A DNA stretch of 64,000 nucleotides. Source: Apostichopus japonicus. Taxonomy: Eukaryota; Echinodermata; Holothuroidea; Aspidochirotida; Stichopodidae. The notes below the pieces were generated by a model. That model was not told where the DNA came from, ran no database searches, and worked only from the letters and a program-made list of their open reading frames with translations. The stretch is taken from NCBI RefSeq assembly GCF_037975245.1, contig NC_092575.1:2363001-2427000 (forward strand), in the 5' to 3' direction. This document shows, one piece after another, positions 49,584 through 60,746 of this stretch. Both the position numbers and the translations under genes were made by a program. Every line of letters begins with the position of its first letter. The stretch's first letter is position 1.

Positions 49584-49655
49584 GCCCTCCACCGGGATTC
49601 GAACCAGGGCCTCCCGCTTTATATGCAGACACCCTAACCACTAGGCTATGGACGC
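49584..49655 (-). tRNA. tRNA-like sequence (pseudo-tRNA or SINE head)
   Basis: The 72-base minus-strand sequence starts GCGTCCATAGCCTAGTGGTT (A-box) and has GGTTCGAATCC (B-box). It folds with a G-U-rich D stem, a five-pair anticodon stem with two G-U pairs around an ATATAAA loop (U33 present, nominal anticodon AUA), a T stem with one mismatch and an acceptor stem with 5 of 7 pairs. The mismatches and weak stems make a functional tRNA unlikely. It lies 45 bases from a hAT-like MITE. Confidence 0.55.
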
Positions 49656-49700
49656 TGATTGTATGTCCAGAGGTTCGAAACTGGTAAGAAAGGTCGTATA

Positions 49701-50062
49701 CAGTGGTGGAGCGTCCATACAGTCAGGGGGGTGGATGCCCCCCCTGACAGACTCAAATGGACTGCTGGCGCCCTTTTCAGCTTTTTACCACTTTTTACTT
49801 ATTCGCGATTATTGACTTTATTTATTGCGCTCTCATCTACCTATTGACATTTGTCACATTTTGTTGGTGATGACACCTATTTATTCTTCCTTTATCTGCA
49901 AATTAGCAAGGCCTGGAAAGGGTAATTTCCGGCGATCTATTCTGTACGCGATTTCTGTACGCTCCGCTCCAACCTGTGGTGGCACTCCGCTTAGATAGTG
50001 TCGAAAGCGCCCCCACAGACCATTCTCGACCCCCCTGACCAATACCCCTAGCTCCGCCACTG
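49701..50062. mobile_element. hAT-like MITE, 362 bp, perfect 8-bp TSD
   Basis: The ends are CAGTGGTGGAGC and GCTCCGCCACTG (one mismatch). GTCGTATA flanks both sides (49693-49700 and 50063-50070). Subterminal GTCAGGGGGGTGG and CCCCCCTGACC blocks pair in inverted orientation. No transposase. Confidence 0.9.
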
Positions 50063-50070
50063 GTCGTATA

Positions 50071-52703
50071 TAGATAAACATAGATATATGTATTAATATA
50101 TGCAGACACACTATCATGAAACTTGTGTAATATGCTCTCATTGACAGTTGTCTACTAGTTTGATCAAATTACAGTACAATATATATACTTCCCTGAATTC
50201 CTAGGTTTTTATCAAACATGGGCAATGACGCAGACATACGGGCAAAGCTATAGTCTTTAATTAAGACCATACATACATTCAAATTGAACAGGGACTGCAT
50301 TGTAAGTATATACAACACAAACATGGTACAAGACTTTCTGAGGGCAAGAGAAAAGTTCACCGCTTGTGATGTCATCTTTACGGAGAATAGAAAGCAGTAT
50401 TTACCAACAATAAATATCCACGGTAAGGGAAGAAAATGGGACTTTCCCTCCAATGATTATAAACCACTAGGGTCAATCCTAGTGTTTAAACAAAAGCCCT
50501 AAAGGTATGGATGTTCATTGGCGCCATGGTGGAATACGTCTAGCTAATTTGTGTTGTTAAACTTGATAGTGATAATTTATGAGAATCTCAAATTTCATGT
50601 GATGGCAGTCTACTATCATTAACACTTACTAAGTGAAGTATCAAAATCCCATTCCAGCTCATTCTCCCGAGCCTTCCCTTCCCCCCCCCCCCCCCAAGTG
50701 GATGGGAGTTAATAATTTACCCTGAGCTGTAAAGTCTCACATATGACTCTGAAGCTATGGTATGAATTACGAGAGTATATCAGTTAATCAAAGAAGCATT
50801 TTTTCAGTTCAGGACATTTAGTATTTGTTAAATAGAATTTCAATAGAAGTGTGTTCATTGTAGGCCATCCACTCACCTATCTACCATTCTTTGACCTTCT
50901 AGCATATCTTGGGCCAATGTGTACTGATGACTGTTATTTGCTATTCAGTACAATATTTACTCACATTCCATGTAAGCTTGATATGTTATTGTATACAGAG
51001 AACATTTTTTTGTGACCGGCAGAACCAAAAAGTTACACTCAAAAGAGAGTTGGTGGTCATACTTGTGCTTGTGCATTTGAGATATAAGAATTGTTCACAC
51101 CTCGATCTGTTTATTAAAGCTCAGCCTTGCAGAGCAAGCTAACTGCTATGTGTGCCTTACGAGACTCCATAGCTTCCCTCACCTATGAAATTACAAGCGT
51201 TCAAAGATCAACTTTCGGAGGGGGTGACTGGATGTCTGAACCAACAAAGTTGTTTGCCAAGTTTGCCAGTTTTACATCTGCATTTGCAAGGTCAGAAAGG
51301 AGTATTTACCGCAGCCAACCAGACATATATATAAAAGCAAAGGCCGTGTAAGGTTGACTTAATCTATGTTGTTTTCCGAGGATCCAGTCCATCGAGACTG
51401 AAATTAATTCACTGTTAAAGCGGGTCTTTCCAAGAACAATGTATACATAATTTTAAAATTAATATTTCATCAAAAGGAGGAATTATATATGTGAAGCATC
51501 GTTGTTGCAGAGAGACTATAGTTTATATGTGCCACCATTTTTACGACTTACTGTTATCTTTTGTCTATCTCGTCGAAACTTTGTGGATTTTGTTGATGAT
51601 CAGTTAAACTGCAGAGTATCCTAGTTAAGCTATCATATTTGAACAAGTATTTCGCTAAGGTGCACATGGTGAATCTTTTGTCAGCGAGTCCTGCAGTCCA
51701 TGCAGAAGCAATCAAAGTGGACACTTTTTTTCTTTCTATTTTTGTAAATATTCCTGCATAAAATTTCCTTCCCGCGACGGCTAAGGAATGTTTATTCTGC
51801 GATCAACTCAGCGTAAATTCTCATCTGTTTTTTGGGAACTTAATTACATGGATTACTATATTGCTTAATTCCGGTAGGTTTCCTTTTATTTATTTTTAAA
51901 ATAAAGTTCTTTCTGCATAATTATGACAGGTAAACAACTAATTATTAAACCGGAAAACTCAACCAGGAAACGATAGTCTAACCTACCGACCAAAATTGTT
52001 AGTCAGAACTAGGGTTGTAATCAATCAAACCTCCTTTAATGGAAATCCTGAATAAATGCATTGATTATTAAAATGTTAATAATCAATCTTCAAATTTTCA
52101 GTATTTTGTTCCCCCTGAAATTTTTTGGTTTTTTAATTGAAATGTACAGTTCATAAAAAAAAACTTGGAATAACTTGAAAAATTCAGTTTCTTACTTAGA
52201 GATTTGTACCTGAAATAAATTGTGAAGCTTTGTCTAATATAATGACCTATACCATTGTTAGGTTATTTTGAATAAGTATCAAAATCAACCAATGATACAG
52301 CTGCAGCTTTAATTAGTGGCCAAATCACCATAGCAACAAGCCTCACCTTTTACTTGGACTAGGTCCACACCCAATTGTATTAATATGCATGATCTCTATC
52401 TGTACATACATGAACATTAAAATATTTTTTTTTTATCTATGGCATATGCAGCGATAGTGGTTTTTTTTTTTTATATCACATACCTAGGTGATAAGACGTT
52501 TCACAGACATACAATATAGCTTTAATTGCTTAATCAATTTATCAACTCATTTCTATATTTAGTAAGTACTACATTAGTTCCGCCAAGTTCTAATGTTTGA
52601 GTTGATTGTAAATTGTTGTTTATATATAACATTATGACACCATGTATAATTTTAACGCCCAGGAAACTGTGCAAATTTGTTTCCTCTACAACTGACAATG
52701 ACT
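50071..52703. other. Non-coding stretch, no gene recognised
   Basis: Several short ORFs without motifs (for example 51127-51351, plus). A C15 run at about 50682-50696. No splice-bounded exon could be argued for. Confidence 0.45.
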
Positions 52704-53037
52704 TAAAGGCATTGAAGACTCGCCCCAAACAGCATGCCGCCATCTTTAAAAAGTTAACTTTCCGTTGTTTGCAAGTGAAGTTTTTCTCTTGTCGCTACAA
52801 AATGTAGACAGTAATGAAACGTGATACCTTGTTATCTTTAGCTGGACCTGAGATGTATCGTTTGTACACTGCTGTGGGTATTGACCGCAGCTGTATGTAT
52901 GTCTAATTACCGACGGTAGCAAGCTGTATGTGTGTGTATTTTCTGGGATCGATGGTGGTGTCTAACACTTCTGTTACACCTCATTTGAAACTAGGTCAGA
53001 TTACCAGCATTAGACGTTTCTTTTTGCGCGAGTCTTC
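52704..53037. mobile_element. TTAA-type MITE, copy 2, 334 bp
   Basis: It shares with copy 1 the blocks AAAGGCATTGAAGACTCGCC, GTGAAGTTTTTCTCTTGTCG, TTATCTTTAGCTGGACCTGA and GTATTTTCTGGGATCGATGG, and the right-end TTTTTGCGCGAGTCTTC. TTAA is present at the left end (CTTAAAGG); the outermost right bases have diverged or been lost. It ends 275 bases before the UNC5CL-like start codon and may lie in its promoter or 5' UTR. Confidence 0.82.
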
Positions 53038-53312
53038 TCTTTGCTGCCATATATACGTACGTAACTTGTATTTTCGTTCATGTCTCGACAGGAAGGTACT
53101 GTCAGTTTACCTGAAGTCTGAAAGAGTACAGCTCCGAGGTGGTGATTGAAGAGAGGCAGTCTCCTCTACCCTTGTGGTGGCGGTATTAAGATCACATTTG
53201 TCTGTGATCAATCTGCGATAGCCGACTGATTAAGACCACCGTAGGAGTTCCTTTTCGTAATAGTGGATGCCTTTCGCAGTATGCTATTAGGATAAATTTG
53301 GTGAATTTCAGA
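53038..53312 (+). promoter_or_regulatory. Presumed 5' UTR/promoter of the UNC5CL-like gene
   Basis: This stretch lies between the MITE and the start codon. AATTTCAG directly before the A of the AATG context could be a splice acceptor for a 5' UTR exon, but its pyrimidine tract is weak. No TATA box was seen. Confidence 0.35.
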
Positions 53313-55343
53313 ATGCCACGTGATCAAGAGGACAGACCTGGTAAGATGGAAGGCAAAGAAGAAGAAGAAAACGAAGAGTTACTCGTCATCATTTTAGCGA
53401 TCCTCTCGGCTAGTCTCGCATGTCTTGTCATAATTTTGTGCATCAAACTTTTCTGCTGCAAAAGAAGATCTAACACATATTCCATTAATAACAGTAGTCA
53501 AAATTTTGCCGCCGAACAAAATGAAGGCCAAACTGCTTCCCCTCTTCCAAGGGGAGGCAGTCAAGTCTGGATGGAAGACTGTTTCGATAATGAATACCTG
53601 GGGGCACAATACGACAGTGTTCCCATGGGTACGCCAATGATTGGTAATGGCAACCCGAGGATCATTTGTTTAGGAGACAATCCAGCATTCCGCTCTCTCG
53701 AAGTAGAAGAAGGGGATCTTCGTCCTAATCAGCTGGTCGCCATGAAAGATGGTGCGGCATCTGATGGTGCGGCATCCCTCCACGAAATCAACGAGGAGGA
53801 ACACGATGCCACCGCGGCCTTGGATCAAGGACAGGCGAACCACGCATTCGTTCCGTCGGCCGACGAAGAGATCCTGATGGACTCGGAGCTGCAAGAGTTA
53901 ATGGTCCCGGATATGAAGGAGAGCAAACTGGTGGAAGTTCGGTCCAAGCTTTTGGTCTTCATTTCCAAAAGAATTGACAGCAACGGGGGCCAACTGGTCT
54001 TGGACAAGATGGGGATATCTCTGTTCATACCGCCGTGCGCGATAGAACGGGGTAAGCCCCAGACAGTGTTTCTCGCTCTCAACTGGGATCTGAAAGATTT
54101 CCCGGAGATGTCCGCATCTCAGACCATCGTGGCGCCCGTGGTTCATGTCGGACCCCACGGCCTGCAACTCAAACGGCCGGCGACACTGAGCTTCCGCCAC
54201 TGCGCTTTCGATACCAGCCAGGTCAAAGTCTATTCCAGTGAGACGCATCTAATGGAGAACAAATCCTGGAGTCTTTCAGAAGCTACCATACAGAAAGGAA
54301 AAGACAAAACACATACGATTCTGGATACCGAGTGCCAAGTACACATTTCCCATTTCACTCTGTACACCTGCATAGCGGAAGGCAACGAGTCCAAAAAGTG
54401 GCTCCAGTTAGTCGCCTTCGGTGGTAGGATGAGGGTGCACAGGCACTATGAGGTCCGCGTGTACCTTCTGAACAACACCCCGTGCGCACTGCAATTTGCC
54501 ATCGAAAACGAAAAGAAACATGGGTTCAAGGCCATCAAATGTCCTCAGGAGTTTCTCTTCGATGGAAACGGAGCGGACATGTCCCTCCAGGTGGACCGTG
54601 TCAACGAAGGTTGGTCGGCAAACTTATCGGAACTCAAGGAGACAGTTCCCTACTTGAACATCTGGCACGGTAAATGCCCGTTCGTATCTTTCATATTCAA
54701 GCACGAGAAGCGAGCCACGAAAGACATCTGCACGACTATCAGTGCCTTCCAGAAAAGTCACTCCGACTACAAGCTCAAACTCAAATTAGTGGCCAAAATG
54801 CCCCGAAGAAGCAAGAGGCAGCGATCTCACAAAAGCGAGTCGTCGCAGAGCGAACGAGAATCCGATAGCTGCACTAACAGCGAGGGAAGTCCAGCGTCTT
54901 CTTTGCAGAGCTCGGGCTTCGGGCCATCCCCGACACGCGACGATTGCAACTTCAACCCGGGGGAGCCGCAGATGGAAAGTTTCTCGGACGACTCTCGCAG
55001 CTCGTACAGCTCTTGTTCCTGTTCTCCGGAAGGTCATCATAAAGATAGGAGGAGAGAGTGTTCAAAGTTGATACCTCATAAACTTAGAATGTCTTTGGTT
55101 CATCTGTTGGAGCCTTCGGACACTCTCGGCAACGACTGGCGCATGATCGCCTCGGACCTGGGCATGGACACTAAGATTCCCATGCTGAAGGAGAAAGATA
55201 GTCCCTTCCAAGAAGTTTTGAAAGTTATGGAAGAGCAAAACAAGGACTTGAATTGGTTGGTTACAAAACTCATTTCTCATCAGAGATTGGATGCAGCTGG
55301 CATTGTAACTACCTACTTACAGACTGGAGAAATCCATAGTTGA
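53313..55343 (+). CDS. UNC5CL: UNC5C-like (UNC5CL) membrane death-domain protein, intronless
   Basis: UNC5CL proteins lack the netrin-binding ectodomain of UNC5 receptors and, in mammals, signal through the death domain to NF-kB and JNK. Here 676 residues are read from the first in-frame ATG; the open frame upstream has none. In order: a short acidic N-terminus; a membrane segment at about 24-47 (LLVIILAILSASLACLVIIL) followed by CCKRR; a linker of about 170 residues; ZU5 at about 210-355 (GGQLVLDKMGISLFIPPCAI, VVHVGPHGLQLKRPA); UPA at about 360-490 (WLQLVAFGGRMRVHRHYEV, NIWHGKCPFVSF); a basic then Ser-rich linker at about 495-585; and a death domain at about 590-665 (LLEPSDTLGNDWRMIASDLG, DLNWLVTKLISH). 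The layout is complete and longer than the roughly 520-residue human protein, mainly through linkers. The coding region is more GC-rich than its surroundings. A single-exon CDS could mean retroposition. The symbol marks family membership; orthology is not proved. Confidence 0.9.
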   Translation: MPRDQEDRPGKMEGKEEEENEELLVIILAILSASLACLVIILCIKLFCCKRRSNTYSINNSSQNFAAEQNEGQTASPLPRGGSQVWMEDCFDNEYLGAQYDSVPMGTPMIGNGNPRIICLGDNPAFRSLEVEEGDLRPNQLVAMKDGAASDGAASLHEINEEEHDATAALDQGQANHAFVPSADEEILMDSELQELMVPDMKESKLVEVRSKLLVFISKRIDSNGGQLVLDKMGISLFIPPCAIERGKPQTVFLALNWDLKDFPEMSASQTIVAPVVHVGPHGLQLKRPATLSFRHCAFDTSQVKVYSSETHLMENKSWSLSEATIQKGKDKTHTILDTECQVHISHFTLYTCIAEGNESKKWLQLVAFGGRMRVHRHYEVRVYLLNNTPCALQFAIENEKKHGFKAIKCPQEFLFDGNGADMSLQVDRVNEGWSANLSELKETVPYLNIWHGKCPFVSFIFKHEKRATKDICTTISAFQKSHSDYKLKLKLVAKMPRRSKRQRSHKSESSQSERESDSCTNSEGSPASSLQSSGFGPSPTRDDCNFNPGEPQMESFSDDSRSSYSSCSCSPEGHHKDRRRECSKLIPHKLRMSLVHLLEPSDTLGNDWRMIASDLGMDTKIPMLKEKDSPFQEVLKVMEEQNKDLNWLVTKLISHQRLDAAGIVTTYLQTGEIHS

Positions 55344-56810
55344 TTGTTTGATGTTATTAAAACATACCAAGTCATACATATGGTCATCAACTGGCATGGA
55401 TGTTAATTTTGTTAGCATTTTGAAGATTTGTCAAAGATTTTGTAAGTATTTTCATCAATAAATCCCAGACATTGAGGATGGGGGAAAGGGGGAATGGATA
55501 AGTTTGACAATTCATTCAAATAACAGCATTTGAAGTTAATAGTCATTTTGCAGCAGTAGTGAACTTGAAGCAAACAGGTTTTTGATAGTTCATAGAAGCA
55601 AACTGACTATTTCTTTTTTCCCATTTTTTATTCAAAATTTTTAATAATAATTTTTTACTTCAAACTTAAACTTCCTCTAGGCTATCTTTTAAATCCAGTG
55701 GAATATTTCTCTCCAAAGAAAAGACCGCAAATTCAGTACTACAATTTTCAATAAGCGTTTATCATGAGGTTAATTAAATCAAATATGATCATTTTTATGA
55801 AGTATAATAATTTATACTGTCACTCCCCCAAGGTTCATATCTCCTCAAGTTATATGACGTATCAGTTCAATAAGTCTTTCACAAAGTAATTGGTTTTAAT
55901 TCTCAATGCAAAAAATAAAAGGAAAAAATATTATTTTGTAAAAACTATTTTGATACTAGTTCTTAGGGCAGTCACACAACCATGAAGTATATTACCAGTA
56001 TAGAGCACAACAACGCTCTGCTCTAACCAATGTTAGAATCTGCTTTTATCCAGCAAAAATAATGTTCAACAAGCATCTTTGAAAATTAAAACACCAACAT
56101 TTCAACTTGTAGAAAGACACAGATCAAGAAAACTAATAAGTTTTAAATGAAACATTTAAATTTTAGTCATTTTGGCATCATAAAAGAATGTGATTGATAT
56201 TTAAATATTTGGTTATTTTCCTAGCATGTTTAAGTGCAATACTGTTGACCTAGCTTTTTTAACTCTGAGAGCCGTGCTTAGCTTTTATTGAATGTAAACA
56301 AATTAATATATTCAACAAACTAACAACATAAGTTGTTGATGACATAATCACATCACAACATTATATTCTGCACTTTCATCGATTCTAAGTTGCATGAAGT
56401 TTTTCAAGATAAACCAGCCATCATCCATATTATAATCTCATATAAGTCAAATCCTCCTCCCCTTATTTCCAACCCCCCCCCCACCAGACCCTCGTCCCCT
56501 TATGTCCACTCCCCCGTTCTCAAGCTAAGATATGTTAGCAGTTAGAACTGACTCCAGGCTATTCCTTAACAACTGGCATATATTTAACATTTCCAACCAC
56601 TTCAGATATGACAACCACAAAAGTTTGATTTAAATTAACAAGCATTTTCTTTGAAAAAGTTTTACGTCGCTAATTGTGTCTTATCCTTTTTCCATGTTAG
56701 GTTTTATTGTACTCTGGTTTAGTTTTGGTGTATTCCGATTAAAAATTGATGCCAACAATAAACTGATGACTTAGTTCTCGTTCTGCAGTCAGATAAACCA
56801 TCGTTAAACA
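55344..56810. other. 3' UTR and intergenic region
   Basis: The first part is the presumed 3' UTR of the UNC5CL-like gene. The rest is AT-rich with no gene recognised, and a C-run near 56466-56482. Confidence 0.5.
55457..55462 (+). terminator. Poly(A) signal AATAAA after the UNC5CL-like gene
   Basis: A canonical AATAAA hexamer lies 114 bases after the stop codon and is the first on the coding strand, so it is the likely polyadenylation signal. Confidence 0.55.
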
Positions 56811-57043
56811 GGTTAACGCCGGTGCCTTTCAATCATAAAGTCCCGAGTTTGAGTCACTCCAAGATTAATGTATGTCGTCCAGTTACAGAGTTGTTGACAA
56901 TTGACAATTCATAATCATTGGACGTTAAATATGAATCTAAGAGACTGACTTCGGTCAGCTTGCGGCTTTGATAAGCCAATGATGGCTTCTTCGCGAGTTC
57001 CTGCTTGCAGGAGGATCTAAAATACATACATACATACATACAA
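56811..57043 (+). mobile_element. tRNA-derived SINE, copy 3, 5'-truncated
   Basis: It begins inside the head (GGTTAACGCCGGTGCCTTTC), lacks the A-box, keeps a mutated B-box (GTTTGAGTCACTCC) and the whole body, including GACTGACTTCGGTCAGCTTG and CTGCTTGCAGGA, and ends in (CATA)n. Confidence 0.88.
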
Positions 57044-58380
57044 ACCAGGAAATCAAATCAGTGGGTAGTTGTCTCTGATGTTGATTTCTCCTGGAAAATT
57101 GATATAGTATTTTTGACTAGCTGTCAATTTACACTAAAGTCAAAGCTGCCTGAATATGCAAATTTTCTGGTTACTATGCGGAAATATTATCCTCCTCATC
57201 CATCGATAAATGGATAGCTGAATATATTTTCCAAAAAAAATGCAGACAATTTCCTGTTCAGTTGTCTTATTTCATTGACATTGTGCTGGTGGATATGGAT
57301 AGGATATTAAAGGGGAATGAATCCATTTATACAAAACTTGTGAGTGTCTGAAATGATTAATGAATGATGAAATTCATACTTCATGCATGTACACTACTGT
57401 TGAGTGTTATGCCTAATGACACCATATCTTTCTGATGCAACTTTTAATTAATTATTAAAAGTAGCAAATAACTTGTTTTAGTTCCTGTAGTCTAAATTTG
57501 GAAATGGTTTGTATATATGGTACTATCATGCATATACTCTCCGTCAACAAATTTACATCATTCATTCTTTATGGCAGAATTCAAATATTAATGCATTTGC
57601 AAAGTACTCATACATATTTTGAGAAAAAATGAAAAAAGCAGCTCCCTCCCGAAAACAAATGAACGTAAATACAAATTTTTTGGGAATTAAAACCGATCTG
57701 TTTGAAAAGTACCTGTTCTCTTTCTCAGACATTTTAATGAACAAACAGACAGCCACATTTACTTTTAGCTAGCATCATTTGAAGAAAGCCTTTTCTATTC
57801 TTGTTAAGTCCAACCTACATCCTCCCACTCAGTACTGTATGAGTTATTAAATATGTAATCAATTTGAAGCAATCTGTGTTGTCAACTTATCATCATCAAA
57901 CACAGAATTCATTGCTCTGAGCTGTGAAGCCACTTGAAAAAATTATTTGATAATCGAATTAATCATATCTATTTAGTTTTCTCGCTTCCACCCTAACCTG
58001 ACATATCTCCATACACTCTGTACTTTATCACAGTACGGTGTGATGTGATGTTTAATTTGATGAAGTACGTCATTCACCGTCTCCAAATTTGTACTGTACC
58101 CGAAGATGATGCTAGGCATCTCGTCGCCACATCGAAAAATTTCTTGGCTCGACTCGGCAAGTGTACTTCCAAATAACAATTAAACAATAATTGAATACGT
58201 CAATGTTTTAATTTTGCTCTTTCATTTTGGTAAGAGCTTAATTAACTACTGATGCGAAATTTTCTGAATCGACTTGTCAGAACTTTTAATTACTCACATA
58301 TTTAATATAAAATAATATTTAAAAACAAAAAACTCCAGTTAGGAAAATCCTTCACCTACTGTACTTTCATGTCAGTCTTC
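57044..58380. other. Non-coding stretch, no gene recognised
   Basis: The only ORF with protein-like composition is 57973-58179 on the minus strand (68 codons, no ATG at its start, no convincing acceptor). I could not assign it and treat it as chance. Confidence 0.4.
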
Positions 58381-58383
58381 AAA

Positions 58384-59213
58384 GAACTGTTCATACTGAC
58401 AGTATATGAGCAGTATGAATATTTTGTTTCTATTAGATAAAGGTTTGGAACTGTTCATACTGACAGTATGAGTAGTATGAACTCTATTAGATGAAGGTTT
58501 GGAACTGTTCATACTGACAGTATGAGCGGTATGAATATTTTGTTTCTGTTAGATAAAGGTTTGGAACTGTTCATACTGACAGTATGAGTAGTATGAATAT
58601 TTTGTTTCTCTTAGATAAAGGTTTGGAACTGTTCATACTGACAGTATGAGCAGTATGAATATTTTGTTTCTATTAGATAAAGGTTTGGAACTGTTCATAC
58701 TGACAGTATGAGCAGTATGAATATTTTGTTTCTATTAGATAAAGGTTTGGAACTGTTCATACTGACAGTATGAGCAATATGAATATATTGTTTCTATTAG
58801 ATAAAGGTTTGGAACTGTTCATACTGACAGTATGAGCGGTATGAATATTTTGTTTCTATTAGATAAAGGTTTGGTACTGTTCATACTGACAGTATGAGCG
58901 GTATGAATATTTTGTTTCTATTAGACAAAGGTTTGGAACTGTTCATACTGACAGTATGAGCGGTATGAATATATTGTTTCTATTAGACAAAGGTTTGGAA
59001 CTGTTCATACTGACAGTATGAGCAGTATGAATATATTGTTTCTATTAGATAAAGGTTTGGAACTGTTCATACTGACAGTATGAGCGGTATGAATATATTG
59101 TTTCTATTAGACAAAGGTTTGGAACTGTTCATACTGACAGTATGAGCAGTATGAATATATTGTTTCTATTAGATAAAGGTTTGGAACTGTTCATACTGAC
59201 AGTATGATATTGC
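58384..59213. repeat. 62-bp hairpin minisatellite, 14 copies
   Basis: GGAACTGTTCATACTGACAG recurs at 58447, then 58501 (a shortened 54-base unit between them), then every 62 bases exactly to 59183. Each unit has TTCATACT, GACAGTATGAGC, AGTATGAA: CATACT can pair with either following AGTATG, giving alternative hairpins. The constant part is the hairpin; differences cluster at GAGCAG/GAGCGG/GAGTAG and ATTTTG/ATATTG. Confidence 0.97.
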
Positions 59214-60705
59214 ATTGAAGCCTGTTGTGAGAGTGCAGTATGAAGTGATAGTAAAAAATTATTGTCCCAACTTTCTGAAGTCTAGGACAGCATCTTAAGT
59301 TTATCAATTACAATCATATTTTAAGGTAACAAATGCTTTTGTAAACATTGTTGGTACTAATGCAGCAAAATTACAATTCACCAAATGCAAGAAATGTTTT
59401 TTTGCTGTATTACGTATATAGAAATATGATAAAACAATATTAACTCTAGAGAAAATCATGGTTACTGGCTAAGCTAACTATAATGAATGAAAATATGTAT
59501 TCAAGATATTAAATAATGAGGTAATTCAGGTAATGCTGATCACAGCTCGTTTATATTTGCTTGCACAAGCTCCATGAAGCACCTATACCTTACATCGATC
59601 ACTAAAACAAAACGTGAAGAATTACTTGCTTGCAAAATTTGTTAGTCACATATTAATTTACACTCTCAAATATGAGAATACCTAACTTGAAAAGGTTTGA
59701 TGCAATTTCTCACGATGTTTTTATCAACACTAATTAGCATTTTTTTATTGGTGGGGGGGGGGGAGGGCTGGGGGTGAACTGGTGTACTTACTTTGCTATA
59801 GAGGTACTTGCCATGGCAACCAACAACAGTTACTATAGTCTGCCATGTTTTCATTCAATTATATTACAGTCCATGCATTTCTTTCTTTTAATGACGGAGG
59901 TGTACTTCTAGCTTTATGGAAGAACCGTTGCGACTTGCCAAAGTTCGCCTTTTCACCAGCTGACATTTAAGTCAAGTTTGTGGGCATGCAATGTGCACAG
60001 TTATGTACTGTGTTACAGAATGCTATGTATTTTATGGAAGGGTATGTACTTATACTAATAATGAATGTGCATACCTTTAATTGTGAATAAAATTGACCAC
60101 ATTTTAGCAATGTTTCACTCGAGATTAAGATGTTAGCCACCTGTGTAATACTAACATGCTCAGATCATCATTAAAAACAAACATGATGGAGAGGACTATT
60201 AACTAAATTATTCATATCAATGTGCACTAAAGTCATGCAGCCATCGTTTGTTGTTGACAAAAATGATTTTCGTGTGGCTGGGGACCTTGAGTAGTATTGG
60301 TGACTAGTATCGGTCACTATTACAAATGCTTGTACAATCCTGCCAAGTTAAGATTACCACTTCAATTGCAGAGGTCCACTACAGCCATAGCCAAGACTTT
60401 TTCTAGTTGTTGTTGTTGTTGATGTATAGTGACAACAAGACTGAGTGGTTGTCACAACAACTAGAATATATGTTATCAGGCTCCTAGTTTGTAAACATGG
60501 CCTCCCAAAAAAGGGCAAGAACTGCCACAGATAAAATAAAAGCCTGCTGATAAAATAAATCCCTTCTAAATAAAAAAATAATTTGTTGTCTAAGTGTACA
60601 TTAGAATTGCATCATACGCACACTGTTGCCATGGTAACACTTGACTTATTGCATCAGACAGTGATGATGATGATGTAAGGGGATATCCCTTATTCTGGTC
60701 TTTGT
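59214..60705. other. Non-coding stretch, no gene recognised
   Basis: A G-run near 59752-59763. An inverted repeat CTAGTTGTTGT (about 60402) and ACAACAACTAG (about 60455) could form a hairpin with a (GTT)n arm. Confidence 0.45.
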
Positions 60706-60746
60706 GGTTACAGCAGGGAGTTGTTCCACAACAACTCCCTGGTAAC
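60706..60746. other. Strong stem-loop
   Basis: CAGGGAGTTGTT, CCAC, AACAACTCCCTG: a perfect 12-bp stem with a four-base loop. GTTAC and GTAAC extend it after a small bulge. It has no T-run, so it is not a terminator of bacterial type. Its role is unknown; it could be a small foldback element or an RNA hairpin. Confidence 0.8.

Noticed and set aside
49584-49655. Functional tRNA gene
   Set aside because: Acceptor and T stems have mismatches and several stems rely on G-U pairs; a pseudo-tRNA or SINE head fits better.
53298-53312. Start of the UNC5CL-like protein at TTG 53298
   Set aside because: The frame opens there but the first ATG is 53313, and an acceptor-like sequence directly precedes it.
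57973-58179. 68-codon minus-strand ORF as an exon
   Set aside because: No ATG at its start, no good acceptor, and only a poor GTTAGG donor; not recognised.
58384-59213. CRISPR-like array
   Set aside because: The 62-bp units are direct tandem copies with no unique spacers, and the context is eukaryotic.
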